Assembly (NCBI RefSeq): GCF_001653715.1
Contig: NZ_LWHQ01000034.1
Span: 57,799 to 121,798 of the forward strand
Origin: Methylobacterium platani
GTDB taxonomy: Bacteria; Pseudomonadota; Alphaproteobacteria; Rhizobiales; Beijerinckiaceae
Direction of reading: 5' to 3'
Length of the DNA: 64,000 nt
A model generated the notes under the pieces. The model was not told where the DNA came from and searched no databases. It saw nothing but the letters and a program-made list of their open reading frames with translations. Numbering within the stretch: position 1 is the stretch's first letter; each line of letters starts with the position of its first letter. This document shows, one piece after another, positions 17,336 to 25,696 of the stretch. Made by a program: the position numbers and the translations under genes.

Positions 17336-18358
17336 TTAGAGCGTGACGAGAATCTTGCCGAACACCTTGCGCGATTCGAGCCGCTCCAGCCCCTGCGCGA
17401 AATCGGCGAGCGGCAGCACGGTGTCGATCACCGGGGTGATGCCGTCCGCCATCTTGTCGAGCGCATCGCGGATGTTGGCGATGCGGCAGCCGAACGAGCC
17501 GGTGATGCGGTATTGCTGCTGGAACAGCTGCATCAGGTTCATGGTGGTCGAGACGCCCGACGTCGAGCCGCAGGTGACGAGCCGCCCGCCGCGCTTGAGG
17601 CACAGCAGCGAGCCGTTCCAGGTCTCCGGCCCGACATGCTCGAACACCACGTCGACGCCCTTGCGCTTGGTGGCCTTGCGTACCTCGCCCTCGAAACGCT
17701 CGGTGCGGTAGTTGACGACGTGGTCGGCGCCCAAGGCCTTGGCCTTCTCGCCCTTGGCATCGTCGCCCACCGTGGTGAACACCGTGCAGCCGATCGCCTT
17801 CGCCATCTTGATCGCCGTGGTGCCGATGCCCGAGCCGCCGGCATGGACCAGGATGGTCTCGCCCGGCTCCAGCTTCGCGTTGTCGAACAGCATGTGCTGC
17901 ACGGTGCCGAAGGCGATCGGCGCGCAGGCGGCGTCGGTGAAGCTGACGCCGTCGGGCACCCGCACCACGAGGCGCGCCGGCAGGTTGACGTAGTCCCGGG
18001 CGAAGCCGTCGACGTGGAAGCCGAGCACGCCGCCGACCTCCTCGCACAGGTTGTCGCGGCCCTCGCGGCAGGCCCGGCACTTCCCGCAGGTGAGCGCGCC
18101 GTAGGGCGCGACCTTGTCGCCGACCCTCAACCCCTCGACGCCCTCGCCGAGCGCCGCGACCTCGCCGGCGGCCTCGGCCCCGACGGTGAGCGGCAGCTTG
18201 CGCTTGGCGAAGGCCATGCCGCGAAAGCCCCACACGTCGATGAAGTTGAGGCCGACGGCGCGGACCCGGATCTGCACCTCGCCGGGGCCGGGGGCGTCCA
18301 GGTCGGGGACCTCGGTCAGGCGCAGGTCGCGGTCGCCGAAGAGCTGGAGGGCTTTCAT
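17336..18358 (-). CDS. zinc-binding dehydrogenase of the VLCFA cluster (Adh2XL/FabXL-like)
   Basis: This 340-residue medium-chain dehydrogenase/reductase has a GroES-like domain with the cysteine set CGKCRACREGRDNLC (structural zinc) near residue 92 and a Rossmann motif HAGGSGIGTTA near residue 172. In the rhizobial acpXL locus a dehydrogenase at this position (adh2XL) is thought to act in building or modifying the C28 acyl chain, perhaps as the enoyl reductase. It is separated from the SDR gene by an SH3-like gene and a palindromic repeat pair. Confidence 0.85.
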   Translation of the reverse strand: MKALQLFGDRDLRLTEVPDLDAPGPGEVQIRVRAVGLNFIDVWGFRGMAFAKRKLPLTVGAEAAGEVAALGEGVEGLRVGDKVAPYGALTCGKCRACREGRDNLCEEVGGVLGFHVDGFARDYVNLPARLVVRVPDGVSFTDAACAPIAFGTVQHMLFDNAKLEPGETILVHAGGSGIGTTAIKMAKAIGCTVFTTVGDDAKGEKAKALGADHVVNYRTERFEGEVRKATKRKGVDVVFEHVGPETWNGSLLCLKRGGRLVTCGSTSGVSTTMNLMQLFQQQYRITGSFGCRIANIRDALDKMADGITPVIDTVLPLADFAQGLERLESRKVFGKILVTL

Positions 18359-18440
18359 CAGGGTCCTATCGTGTCTCGCCGGGCAGCCTCGCGGCCTCGG
18401 CCCGGGACCGGGCGCGATCGTCGCGAGGCTCGCGCGATCC

Positions 18441-18587
18441 CCCTCTCCCGTGTGGGAGAGGGGCTAGGGGTGAGGGTGGTACGGTGCCGGGTGAAACGTC
18501 GACCGTTCCGCTGCCATCACGACGGCGACTGCTTTACTCAGGACCGTAGCACCCTCACCCCTACCCCTCTCCCACTCGGGAGAGGGG
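18441..18587. repeat. pair of inverted intergenic palindromic repeats
   Basis: Two copies of a 38-base element in opposite orientation, 18441-18478 and 18550-18587. Each has a short hairpin (CCCTCTCCC..GGGAGAGGG) followed by CTAGGGGTGAGGGTG or close to it. The pair could form a large stem in RNA. Such elements are dispersed intergenic repeats in many high-GC genomes. It interrupts the lipid A operon between the SH3-like gene and the dehydrogenase gene and may attenuate or process the transcript (inferred). Confidence 0.75.
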
Positions 18588-18648
18588 ATCCCGCGCTCCG
18601 ATCTCGAACGGGACTTAAACGGAAGGGTGCCACTTCGGCAACGCACCC

Positions 18649-18963
18649 TCACTCCGGCGTCAGGTACCGCCGCCTGGCCCAGCCGACGATCGGCCCGAGC
18701 TTCACCCGGCACCAGGTCAGGCCGCTCGGGGTGTCGTTGGTGCAGCCGAAGCCGCGCAGGCGGCCGCGGGACGGGGCCTGGCCGATGGCCGGGGAGTCGG
18801 CGTCCGGCGCCTCGCGGATGCTGAGCGTGTCGCCCGGGGGCAGCCCCTCGACCCGGAAGATCTCGAGCCGGCCGAAATCCTGCGCCTCGGCGTATGCCGG
18901 AACGAGGAGGAGGGTCGCCGCCGCGGCGGCGCGCAAGAGGGCCCGCGAGAGGGGGTGCCGCAT
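18649..18963 (-). CDS. secreted SH3-like domain protein
   Basis: This 104-residue protein has a signal peptide (cleavage near AYAEAQD, residue 28) and a bacterial SH3-type fold suggested by LSIREAPDADSPAIG, GCTNDTPSGLTWCRVKL and VGWARRRYL. The two Cys could pair. Such domains usually bind cell-wall or envelope ligands. The gene begins 11 bases after the SDR stop, so it is co-transcribed with the lipid A genes although it is not part of the classic rhizobial cluster. Confidence 0.75.
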   Translation of the reverse strand: MRHPLSRALLRAAAAATLLLVPAYAEAQDFGRLEIFRVEGLPPGDTLSIREAPDADSPAIGQAPSRGRLRGFGCTNDTPSGLTWCRVKLGPIVGWARRRYLTPE

Positions 18964-18974
18964 GGTCCGTTTCG

Positions 18975-19742
18975 TCAGGTGCGATGGATGCCCATCATGG
19001 CGGTGAGGCCGCCATCCACCGGCAGCACCGCGCCGGTGATGTAGCCCGCCGCCGGGCCCACGAGGAATGCGACCAGATCGGCCACCTCCGCCGGCGCGGC
19101 GAAGCGACCGGTCGGGATCTGCTTCTCCATCCCGGCGCGGTAGGCGGCGTAGGGCGCCATCATCTCGGTGTCGATGAAGCCGGGGGCGACGACGTTGACG
19201 GTGACGCCGCGCCGCGCCGATTCGATCGCGAGCGTCCGGCAATAGGCGATCAGCGCGCCCTTGCTCGCCGCATAGGCCGCGTTGCCCGGATTGGCCTGGA
19301 GCGCCGCCACCGAGCCGATCGCGACGATGCGCCCGGCCTTGGCCCGGGTCATCGGCCGCACCAGCGCCTTGGCGAGGCGGGTCAGCGACCAGAAATTGAC
19401 CTGCATGGCGGCTTCCGCCCGGTCCTGGTCGAGCACCGCCGCGAGGCTGTCGCAGGGCTGGCCGGCATTGTGCACGAGGCCGAAGATCGCCTCGCCCTCC
19501 ATCACGGCGCAGAAATCGTCGAGCGCCGCCTTGTCGGACAGGTCGAGCGGGTGGGGCCGCAGCCGTTGCCCGGGATGGAGCGCGGCGAGTTCGAGGGCGA
19601 GCGCCTCGGCGGCGTCGCGCGAGCCCCGGTAGGTGAAGTCGACGTCGTGGCCGCTGGCCGCCAGCGACCGCACGATCGCGGCGCCCAGGCCCCGCCCGCC
19701 CCCGGTGACGAGGACGCGCCGGTTGTGCACGGGAGCGCTCAT
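18975..19742 (-). CDS. SDR-family 3-oxoacyl-ACP reductase (FabG-like)
   Basis: This 255-residue short-chain reductase has the TGGGRGLGAAI cofactor motif near residue 13, the LVHNAG motif, catalytic Ser in IGSVAAL, and YAASKGAL with the Tyr-x3-Lys pair, ending with the FabG-like AGYITGAVLPVDGG. It overlaps the upstream ketosynthase stop by four bases (ATGA), so translation is coupled. It probably supplies a dedicated 3-ketoacyl reduction for C28 chain elongation; the rhizobial cluster as I know it has no such gene at this place. Confidence 0.88.
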   Translation of the reverse strand: MSAPVHNRRVLVTGGGRGLGAAIVRSLAASGHDVDFTYRGSRDAAEALALELAALHPGQRLRPHPLDLSDKAALDDFCAVMEGEAIFGLVHNAGQPCDSLAAVLDQDRAEAAMQVNFWSLTRLAKALVRPMTRAKAGRIVAIGSVAALQANPGNAAYAASKGALIAYCRTLAIESARRGVTVNVVAPGFIDTEMMAPYAAYRAGMEKQIPTGRFAAPAEVADLVAFLVGPAAGYITGAVLPVDGGLTAMMGIHRT

Positions 19743-21010
19743 CGCGGCTCCGCCCCGAACACCAGGCAGGTGTTCTGGCCGCCGAAGCCGAACGAGTTCG
19801 ACAGCACGGTCCCGACCGGCACGTCGCGGGCACTCGTGACCACGTCGAGGGGAATGCCCGGATCGGGCACGGCGTAGTTGAGGGTCGGCGGCACCCGGCC
19901 GTGGGCGATGGTGAGGAGCGAGAACGCCGCCTCGACCGCGCCGGCGGCGGTGAGCGTGTGGCCGATCATCGACTTGTTGGACGAGATCGGCACCGAGCGC
20001 ATCCGCTCGCCGAGCACCGCGAGGCAGCCCATCGCCTCCATCTTGTCGTTCTCCGGCGTGCCGGTGCCGTGGGCGTTCACGGTGTCGATCTGGTCGGGAT
20101 GCAGCCCGGCATCGTCGATCGCCGCGCGGATCGCCGCGATGATCGGCGCACCGTCGGGGCTCGAGCGGGTGCGGTGGAAGCCGTCGCCCTTCTCGCCGCA
20201 GCCGAGCACGTAGCCGAGGATGCGGGCGCCGCGGGCCCGGGCGCGCGCGGCATCCTCCAGCACCAGGGCGGCGGCGCCCTCGCCCATCACGAACCCGTCG
20301 CGGTTCTTGGCGAAGGGCTTGGAGGCGGCCTCGGGCGGGTCGTTCTGGGTCGAGAGGGCGGAGAGCAGCGAGAACCGGATCAGCGATTCCGGGTTCACCG
20401 AGCCATCGGTGCCGATGCAGAGCGCCGCCTCGACCTCGCCGCGCCGGATCGCCTCGACGCCGAGCTGGATCGCGGTCGCGCCCGACGAGCAGGCGGTCGA
20501 GAGCGAGATCGGCGAGCCCCGGGTGCCGAAGCGGTCGGCGATGCGGTCGGCGACGGTGCCGAAGATGAACAGGTCGTGCCAGTCGTCGAAGCGCCGGCTC
20601 GCGGCGGCCCGCAACAGGTCGGCGTAGGTGACGTCGCCGTTCGCGGCCGCCGCCTCGGCGAGCGCCTGACGCTGCGGCCACTCGATCTCGACCGGCGGCA
20701 CCGCCATGAACAGCGCGCCCGGAAAATCGCCCGAGAGCCCGGCCTGCCCGATCGCCTCCTCGGCGGCGGCCTCGGCGAAGCGCTCGGAGAGCTTCGGCGC
20801 CACCATCGGATCGGCGGCGATGAAGTCGACCGTGCCGGCGATGCGGGTGCGCAGGCCCTCGGTCGGGAAACGGGTGATGGCGTGGATGCCCGAACGGCCG
20901 GCGGTGAGCGCGGCCCAGTTGTCGGACACGCCCCGGCCGAGCGAGGTCACCACGCCGAGGCCGGTGACCGCCACCAGCGGGCGGCCCATCGCGTCGCGGT
21001 CGCGGCTCAT
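19739..21010 (-). CDS. fabF1XL: beta-ketoacyl-ACP synthase II, active subunit (FabF1XL)
   Basis: This 423-residue ketosynthase keeps the full catalytic set: Cys in STACSSG near residue 178, His in NAHGTGTPENDK, and Lys/His in SNKSMIGHT. It should elongate acyl-AcpXL towards C28. It overlaps its neighbours by four bases on both sides (FabF2-like upstream, SDR downstream), a sign of tight translational coupling. Confidence 0.92.
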   Translation of the reverse strand: MSRDRDAMGRPLVAVTGLGVVTSLGRGVSDNWAALTAGRSGIHAITRFPTEGLRTRIAGTVDFIAADPMVAPKLSERFAEAAAEEAIGQAGLSGDFPGALFMAVPPVEIEWPQRQALAEAAAANGDVTYADLLRAAASRRFDDWHDLFIFGTVADRIADRFGTRGSPISLSTACSSGATAIQLGVEAIRRGEVEAALCIGTDGSVNPESLIRFSLLSALSTQNDPPEAASKPFAKNRDGFVMGEGAAALVLEDAARARARGARILGYVLGCGEKGDGFHRTRSSPDGAPIIAAIRAAIDDAGLHPDQIDTVNAHGTGTPENDKMEAMGCLAVLGERMRSVPISSNKSMIGHTLTAAGAVEAAFSLLTIAHGRVPPTLNYAVPDPGIPLDVVTSARDVPVGTVLSNSFGFGGQNTCLVFGAEPR

Positions 21011-22161
21011 GCGGTCTCCCCTGCGGTCGTGAGGCGCAGCACGCCCTCGCCCCGGCGATGGCCGACCGCCGTGACGGCGACCTCGCGCGCCTCGCCCGCC
21101 GCGACGAGGGCGGCCGCCAGCGCCGCGCCGAACGGGGCGGCGGCCTCAAGCGTGTGACCGGTGAGGTCGCCGAGCGCCCGGACCGGCGCCTGCGGCGCCA
21201 GGGTCGCCAGCGCGTCGCGCTCCTCCCCGGTGATGCCGGCGCAGCCGGTGGCGGCCGAGATCACGGCGTCGGGCTCGGCCAGGCCGGTCCTGGCCCACAG
21301 GCCGGCCAGGCTCGCCCCAACGCTGCCGTCCCGCCGCTTCGTGCGGTCGCTCGCCACCGCGTCGAGGCGGGCGAGCGCCCGGGCGCCGCGCGCCCTGGCG
21401 TGGCCCTCGGCCTCGAGCACCAGGAAGGCGGCACCGGAGCCGAGGATGAAGCCGGGCGCGTCGCCGCGCTCGAAGACCGGCCGGTATTCGGGCTTGCTCA
21501 GGTAGCCGCCCATCTCGTGGATCAGCAGCACGTCGGCCCGCTCGGCGTTGTACGAGCCGCCGACGAGGACGATGTCGAGCTGGCCCGCCGCGATCCGCGC
21601 CTGCGCGATCCGCAGGGCGTCGACGCCGCTCGATTCCTCGCCCATGAAGGTGCGCGAGGCGCCCGTCACCCCGTGCACGATGGCGATGTTGCCGGCGAGC
21701 AGGTTCGAGAGCTGGGCGAGGAACAGCGTCGGCCGCAGGTCGTTCAGCAGCCGCTCGTTGAGGTAGGCGCCGGGATCGGCCGCGTTGCGCAGCCCGGTCA
21801 GGATCTGGCCGTCGACCGCGTAGTCACGCTCGCCGCCGCCCGCCGCCACGACGAGGTGCATGGCCGCCTTGAGCGCCGCATCCGCCTTGGCGCCGGCCGC
21901 CTCGAGGGCGAGGCCGGCGGCGTAGACGCCGAGCCGCTGCCACGGCTCCATCTGCCGCTGGTCGGACTTCTTCGGGATCTGCCCGTCGAGGGTCAGGGGC
22001 GCCACCGGGTGGACGGGATAGGGCGCGAAGGTCGCCGCATCGGTGCGCGGGCCGTCGCCCGAGCGATAGGCCGCGAGATGCGCCGCGACGCCCTCGCCGG
22101 CGCAGGAGACGAGCCCGAGGCCCGTGACCACGACGTTTCGCGCTTGGGCCGGCCCTGTCAC
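21007..22161 (-). CDS. fabF2XL: ketosynthase-fold protein lacking catalytic residues (FabF2XL, chain-length-factor-like)
   Basis: This 384-residue member of the thiolase/ketosynthase fold has a normal N-terminus (VVVTGLGLVSCAGEGV), but the active-site Cys segment reads TFMGEESSGVD, with an acidic residue where Cys is expected. The NAHGTGT histidine motif is also replaced (SAATGCAGITGEE); only the third motif GHTLEAAA keeps its His. It is therefore unlikely to condense acyl chains itself and resembles chain-length factors that pair with an active ketosynthase, here the adjacent FabF1. It overlaps both fabZ and fabF1 by four bases. Confidence 0.85.
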   Translation of the reverse strand: MTGPAQARNVVVTGLGLVSCAGEGVAAHLAAYRSGDGPRTDAATFAPYPVHPVAPLTLDGQIPKKSDQRQMEPWQRLGVYAAGLALEAAGAKADAALKAAMHLVVAAGGGERDYAVDGQILTGLRNAADPGAYLNERLLNDLRPTLFLAQLSNLLAGNIAIVHGVTGASRTFMGEESSGVDALRIAQARIAAGQLDIVLVGGSYNAERADVLLIHEMGGYLSKPEYRPVFERGDAPGFILGSGAAFLVLEAEGHARARGARALARLDAVASDRTKRRDGSVGASLAGLWARTGLAEPDAVISAATGCAGITGEERDALATLAPQAPVRALGDLTGHTLEAAAPFGAALAAALVAAGEAREVAVTAVGHRRGEGVLRLTTAGETA

Positions 22162-22622
22162 GATTCCGCTCCGTCGGGGAGGCCGATGCGGGCGGTGCGC
22201 TCGCGCATCAGCGCGCCGAGCCCGTCCGGGAACGGCATGGTCCTGAACCGCAATTCGGCGTTGCAGATCGGCTTGCCCTCGGACCGGATCGCCGCCTTGG
22301 TCACGGCATAGCCCGAGCCGTCATGCTCCAGGCTCGCCTCGACCTGCAATTCGGCCCCGGGGCCGACGAAGGTGCGGAAGCGCGCCTTGTCGACGCCCAT
22401 CAGGAACGGCATGTGGCTGAACGACGCACGGGCGAGCAGCAGGTAGCCGGAGGCCTGCGCCATCGTCTCGGTCAGGAGCACGCCCGGCACCAGGGGGTGC
22501 CCGGGAAAATGCCCCTCGAAGACCGGGCTCTCCTGCGGCACCGTCGCGACCGCCTCGATGCGCCCGCTGGCGCGGTCGAGGCTGACGACCCGGTCGATCA
22601 TGTCGAAGTATTCGAGGCGCAT
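22158..22622 (-). CDS. fabZXL: 3-hydroxyacyl-ACP dehydratase FabZ-type (VLCFA cluster)
   Basis: This 154-residue hot-dog protein has the dehydratase active site: His in FEGHFPGHPLVPG near residue 38 and Glu in TETMAQASGY near residue 52. It should remove water from 3-hydroxyacyl-AcpXL in the C28 elongation cycle. It sits 24 bases after acpXL and overlaps the next gene by four bases. Confidence 0.92.
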   Translation of the reverse strand: MRLEYFDMIDRVVSLDRASGRIEAVATVPQESPVFEGHFPGHPLVPGVLLTETMAQASGYLLLARASFSHMPFLMGVDKARFRTFVGPGAELQVEASLEHDGSGYAVTKAAIRSEGKPICNAELRFRTMPFPDGLGALMRERTARIGLPDGAES

Positions 22623-22646
22623 CCCCGCGACAGCCTTACCGCCCGA

Positions 22647-22934
22647 TCAGACCTTGGCGGCCTTCTCGGCCACCAGGCCGTCGATGCGCTCGCAGAGGTT
22701 CTTCAGCACGAAGTACTGCTCGGCCGGCACCTTGCCCTCGTTGACCTCCTGGGTCCATTGCTCGAGCGGCAGCTTGATCCCGAAGGTCTTGTCGATCTCG
22801 AAGGCGATGTCGAGGAAGGCCAGGCTGTCGATGCCCAGATCGTCGATGGCGTGGCTCTCCGGCGTGATCTTGTCGCGCGGGATGTCGGCGACGTCGGCGA
22901 TGATGGTGGCGACGCGGTCGAAGGTGTCGGACAT
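22647..22934 (-). CDS. acpXL: acyl carrier protein AcpXL
   Basis: This 95-residue acidic carrier protein has the phosphopantetheine site DDLGIDSLAFLD (Ser37). It is longer than AcpP (about 78 residues), with extra C-terminal helix residues, as is known for the AcpXL type that carries 27-hydroxyoctacosanoate for lipid A in Rhizobiales. It is the first gene of the minus-strand cluster, so the promoter should lie in the 242-base region shared with the divergent permease gene at 23177. Confidence 0.93.
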   Translation of the reverse strand: MSDTFDRVATIIADVADIPRDKITPESHAIDDLGIDSLAFLDIAFEIDKTFGIKLPLEQWTQEVNEGKVPAEQYFVLKNLCERIDGLVAEKAAKV

Positions 22935-23176
22935 GGACGTGCAGCCGTCTTCCTGCTGAGGTCTGGCTCGAACGGCGCGACCTCCGGGCACCGCCCGCGC
23001 CCCGGCCACGAAACCGCCTACCCGAAACGGGTCCGCCGGGCCTTGGCCCGGTCGAGGGGCCCGCATACACGAGGGGGGGCGGGCCGGCAACCGCGCGACG
23101 CTTCCCCGGGATGCCCCCTGCCCTAGGTCAGGTCGGATGCGAGGACCCGCGACGCCGCGGGGAGGATGACGCCGGC

Positions 23177-24328
23177 ATGGAACACGTGAAGCCCCCGACC
23201 GGTCCAGGATCCGGTCCAGGATCGGGTCATGGCCCCGGTCTCGCCCCGGCGGCTCCGCCGCCCGCGAGCGGCACCTCCGCCTTCGCCCGCGCGGCGCTCG
23301 TCGTGGCGCTCGGCGCCCTCGGGCTCTGGGTGCTGCATCCGTTCCTGCCGGCGCTCGCCTGGGCGGTGATCCTGGCGATCGCCCTGTGGCCGCTGCGCGA
23401 GCGGCTGGTGCGGCTCAAGCCGCCGGGCAAGCACAACATCCTGTGGCCGATCGCCCTCACCCTCGCGGTCGCCCTGGTGATCCTGGTGCCGCTGGTCGTC
23501 GTCGCCATCCAGGCGGCGCGGGAGGCCCACGACGCGGTGGCGTTCTGGCGCCAGATCGAGGAGCAGGGCTGGCCGGTGCCGGACTTCGTCTCCCACCTGC
23601 CGTTCGGGGCGGCCCAGGTCTCGGCCTGGTGGCAGGAGAACCTGAGCCACCCGCAGGGCTCGTCCGAGGTCCTCAAGCGCGTCGACCAGTCGATCAACCA
23701 CTCGTCGCTCGTCGGGTTCGGGCGCACCTTCGGCAGCCAGATCGTCCACCGGGCGGTGCTGTTCAGCTTCACGCTCCTGACCCTGTTCTTCCTGTTCCGC
23801 GACGGTCCGTCGGTGGCGGCGCAGGGGCTGTCGGCGGCCCGCCGCCTGTTCGGCCCGCGCGGCGAGCGGGTGGCGCGCCAGATGGCGGCGTCGGTGCACG
23901 GCACCGTCGACGGCCTGGTGCTGGTCGGGCTCGGCGAGGGCTTCCTGCTCGGCGTGGTCTATTTCTTCGCCGGCGTGCCGCATCCGGTGCTGCTCGGCGC
24001 CTTCACGGCGCTCGCCGCCATGATCCCGTTCGGGGCCCCCGTCGCCTTCGGCCTCGCGGCCCTGCTCGCTGCGGCGCAAGGCGGCGTCACCGCGGCGATC
24101 GTCGTGGCGGCGGCCGGCCTCGTCGTGACCTTCGTGGCCGACCATTTCGTCCGCCCGGCGCTGATCGGCGGCGCGACCCGCCTGCCCTTCCTGTGGGTGC
24201 TGCTCGGCATCCTCGGCGGCGTCGAGAGCTTCGGGCTGCTCGGCCTGTTCCTCGGCCCGGCGGTGATGGCGGCCCTGGTGCTGCTGTGGCGGGAATACAC
24301 CACCGGGGACGAACGCCCGGTGTCCTGA
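23177..24328 (+). CDS. AI-2E family (TqsA-like) transporter
   Basis: This 383-residue inner membrane protein has a Pro/Gly-rich cytoplasmic N-terminal tail (about 1-30), two membrane helices, a long loop (about 110-185) and five or six further helices ending near residue 372, the topology of the AI-2E permease family. The family includes exporters of quorum signals and Na+/H+ antiporters, so the substrate is open. The start at 23177 is preferred because of a GAGG site upstream and the usual N-terminal length; the frame extends 66 bases further. Confidence 0.87.
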   Translation: MEHVKPPTGPGSGPGSGHGPGLAPAAPPPASGTSAFARAALVVALGALGLWVLHPFLPALAWAVILAIALWPLRERLVRLKPPGKHNILWPIALTLAVALVILVPLVVVAIQAAREAHDAVAFWRQIEEQGWPVPDFVSHLPFGAAQVSAWWQENLSHPQGSSEVLKRVDQSINHSSLVGFGRTFGSQIVHRAVLFSFTLLTLFFLFRDGPSVAAQGLSAARRLFGPRGERVARQMAASVHGTVDGLVLVGLGEGFLLGVVYFFAGVPHPVLLGAFTALAAMIPFGAPVAFGLAALLAAAQGGVTAAIVVAAAGLVVTFVADHFVRPALIGGATRLPFLWVLLGILGGVESFGLLGLFLGPAVMAALVLLWREYTTGDERPVS

Positions 24329-24424
24329 CCGGATCGCGCCCGATCGCCGGCCCGGCCATCGACGGGTCCTCCGCCGCGAGGATCCCGCTGCCGACACAGT
24401 CCTGCCCGAGAAAGTCCCGTCCGC

Positions 24425-24901
24425 ATGAAAGTCCTGCTGGCCGCGGCCCTGCTCGCCGGCCTCTCCGCCAGCCCCGTCGCGGCGCAAGCCGACGACGACG
24501 ATCGCCCGCCGGTCCGTCGCGACCACGAGGAACCGTTCGGCCGGCGCGGCGATGCCGGCCCGCTTTTCGGCGACGACCGCGACGACGGCTCCCCGGATTC
24601 CGGCCGGCGCGGCCGCGATCGCCCGGATCTCGACGGGCGGGATCTCGACCGCCGAAGCGCCGGTCGCGACGATCCGGACGAGATCATGCCGCGCCGGCGC
24701 GACCGCGACCGACGCGACGGCTGGCGGGACGACCGGTCCCGGGCCGGTCGCGACGTCCCCCGTTACGACCGCGACGGCCCGGGATCCTACGGGTTCGGCC
24801 CCTACGGCTCGGGTCCCTACGGGCCTCCCGTCGCGCCCCCGTCCGCGCCCGGCGGGGTCTTCGTCGTGCCGCCGCCGATCCCCGGCGCCCGCTCCTACTG
24901 A
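24425..24901 (+). CDS. secreted Asp/Arg-rich low-complexity protein
   Basis: This 158-residue protein has a signal peptide (cleavage near PVAAQAD, residue 21), a mixed-charge region (about 22-115) made almost entirely of Asp, Arg, Gly and Pro, and a Gly/Pro/Tyr tail with GPYGSGPYGP repeats. It should be disordered in the periplasm or envelope. Function is unknown. A RidA-like gene follows after 24 bases on the same strand. Confidence 0.6.
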   Translation: MKVLLAAALLAGLSASPVAAQADDDDRPPVRRDHEEPFGRRGDAGPLFGDDRDDGSPDSGRRGRDRPDLDGRDLDRRSAGRDDPDEIMPRRRDRDRRDGWRDDRSRAGRDVPRYDRDGPGSYGFGPYGSGPYGPPVAPPSAPGGVFVVPPPIPGARSY

Positions 24902-24925
24902 TCCGCCGCTCTCCGGGACGCCTCG

Positions 24926-25402
24926 ATGACCCAAGTCCCTCCCCTGCGCGGCGAGCCCGCCCGCCGCCTGTCCGCCCTCGGCCTCACGCTGCCGCGCGTG
25001 CCGGAGCCCCGCGGCGCCTTCCTGCCGTTCTCGCGCATCGGCCCGACCCTGTGGCTCGCCGGGCAGATCTGCGAGTGGGAAGGCGAGGTCCGCTTCACCG
25101 GGCCGGTGACCGACATCGCCACCGGCCGCGAGGCGGCGCGGATCTCCGCGCTGAACCTGCTGGCCTCGCTGAGCCTCGCCCTCGACGGCGACCTCGACCG
25201 GGTGGTGCGGTGCCACCGCCTCGGCGGCTTCGTGCAGGTGAACCAGGGCTGGCCCGACGTGCCGAAGGCGGTGAACGGCGCCTCCGACCTGATGGCCGAA
25301 TTGTTCGGCGAGGCCGGGCGCCACGCCCGCACGGCGATCGGCGTCGCGAGCCTGCCGGCGAATGCGAGCGTCGAGGTGGACGGGATCTTCGAGGTGCGTT
25401 GA
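24926..25402 (+). CDS. RidA/YjgF-family protein
   Basis: This 158-residue protein of the RidA superfamily resembles the YjgH/TdcF-like group with a ~30-residue N-terminal extension. Visible features are LWLAGQICEWEG, AARISALNLLASLSLALDGDLDRVVRC, DLMAELFGEAGRHARTAIGVASLP and the closing NASVEVDGIFEV. The usual Arg of RidA deaminases near residue 105 is replaced in the region AGRHARTAIG, where an Arg is present two positions away, so imine-deaminase activity is possible but not certain. Confidence 0.85.
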   Translation: MTQVPPLRGEPARRLSALGLTLPRVPEPRGAFLPFSRIGPTLWLAGQICEWEGEVRFTGPVTDIATGREAARISALNLLASLSLALDGDLDRVVRCHRLGGFVQVNQGWPDVPKAVNGASDLMAELFGEAGRHARTAIGVASLPANASVEVDGIFEVR

Positions 25403-25507
25403 CGGGACGGCGCACGCAGGTCGTCTCGCGGGCGCGATCGTGCGCGAGCCTGTTCGATCGTAGAATTCGGTCGATTTGGCGCACGTGCCGACACCACTCC
25501 GTGTCGT

Positions 25508-25537
25508 CCTGGGGCTCGCCGAAGGCGAGAACCCAGG
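25508..25537. repeat. REP-like palindrome
   Basis: Inverted repeat CCTGGGGCTCGCC-GAA-GGCGAGAACCCAGG, a strong potential hairpin in the gene-free stretch downstream of the RidA-like gene. It may act as its terminator; the element type is widespread in intergenic DNA of related genomes. Confidence 0.65.
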
Positions 25538-25681
25538 ATCCATCGCCGCTGGCGTTTGAGAATCAGGCGGCCATCGCTTCGAATCATCCTGGAAGATCGG
25601 CGGTCCCGGATCCCGGGTTTTCAATTGCGCGGCTTCAGGATGACGAGGGAGGCTTCTGATCCTGTCGATTCAACCAAACGG

Positions 25682-25696
25682 GTTCTGAAACCGTTC
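25682..25696. promoter_or_regulatory. isolated LexA-like box (GTTC-N7-GTTC)
   Basis: Exact match GTTCTGAAACCGTTC to the alphaproteobacterial LexA consensus, embedded in a near-palindrome AACGGGTTCTGAAACCGTT. There is no recognisable gene directly downstream on either strand, so it may be a chance match or the operator of an unannotated short transcript. Confidence 0.35.

Noticed and set aside
23123..25624. 833-codon minus-strand frame opposite the AI-2E, Asp/Arg-rich and RidA genes
   Set aside because: It spans three supported genes on the other strand and lacks any motif.
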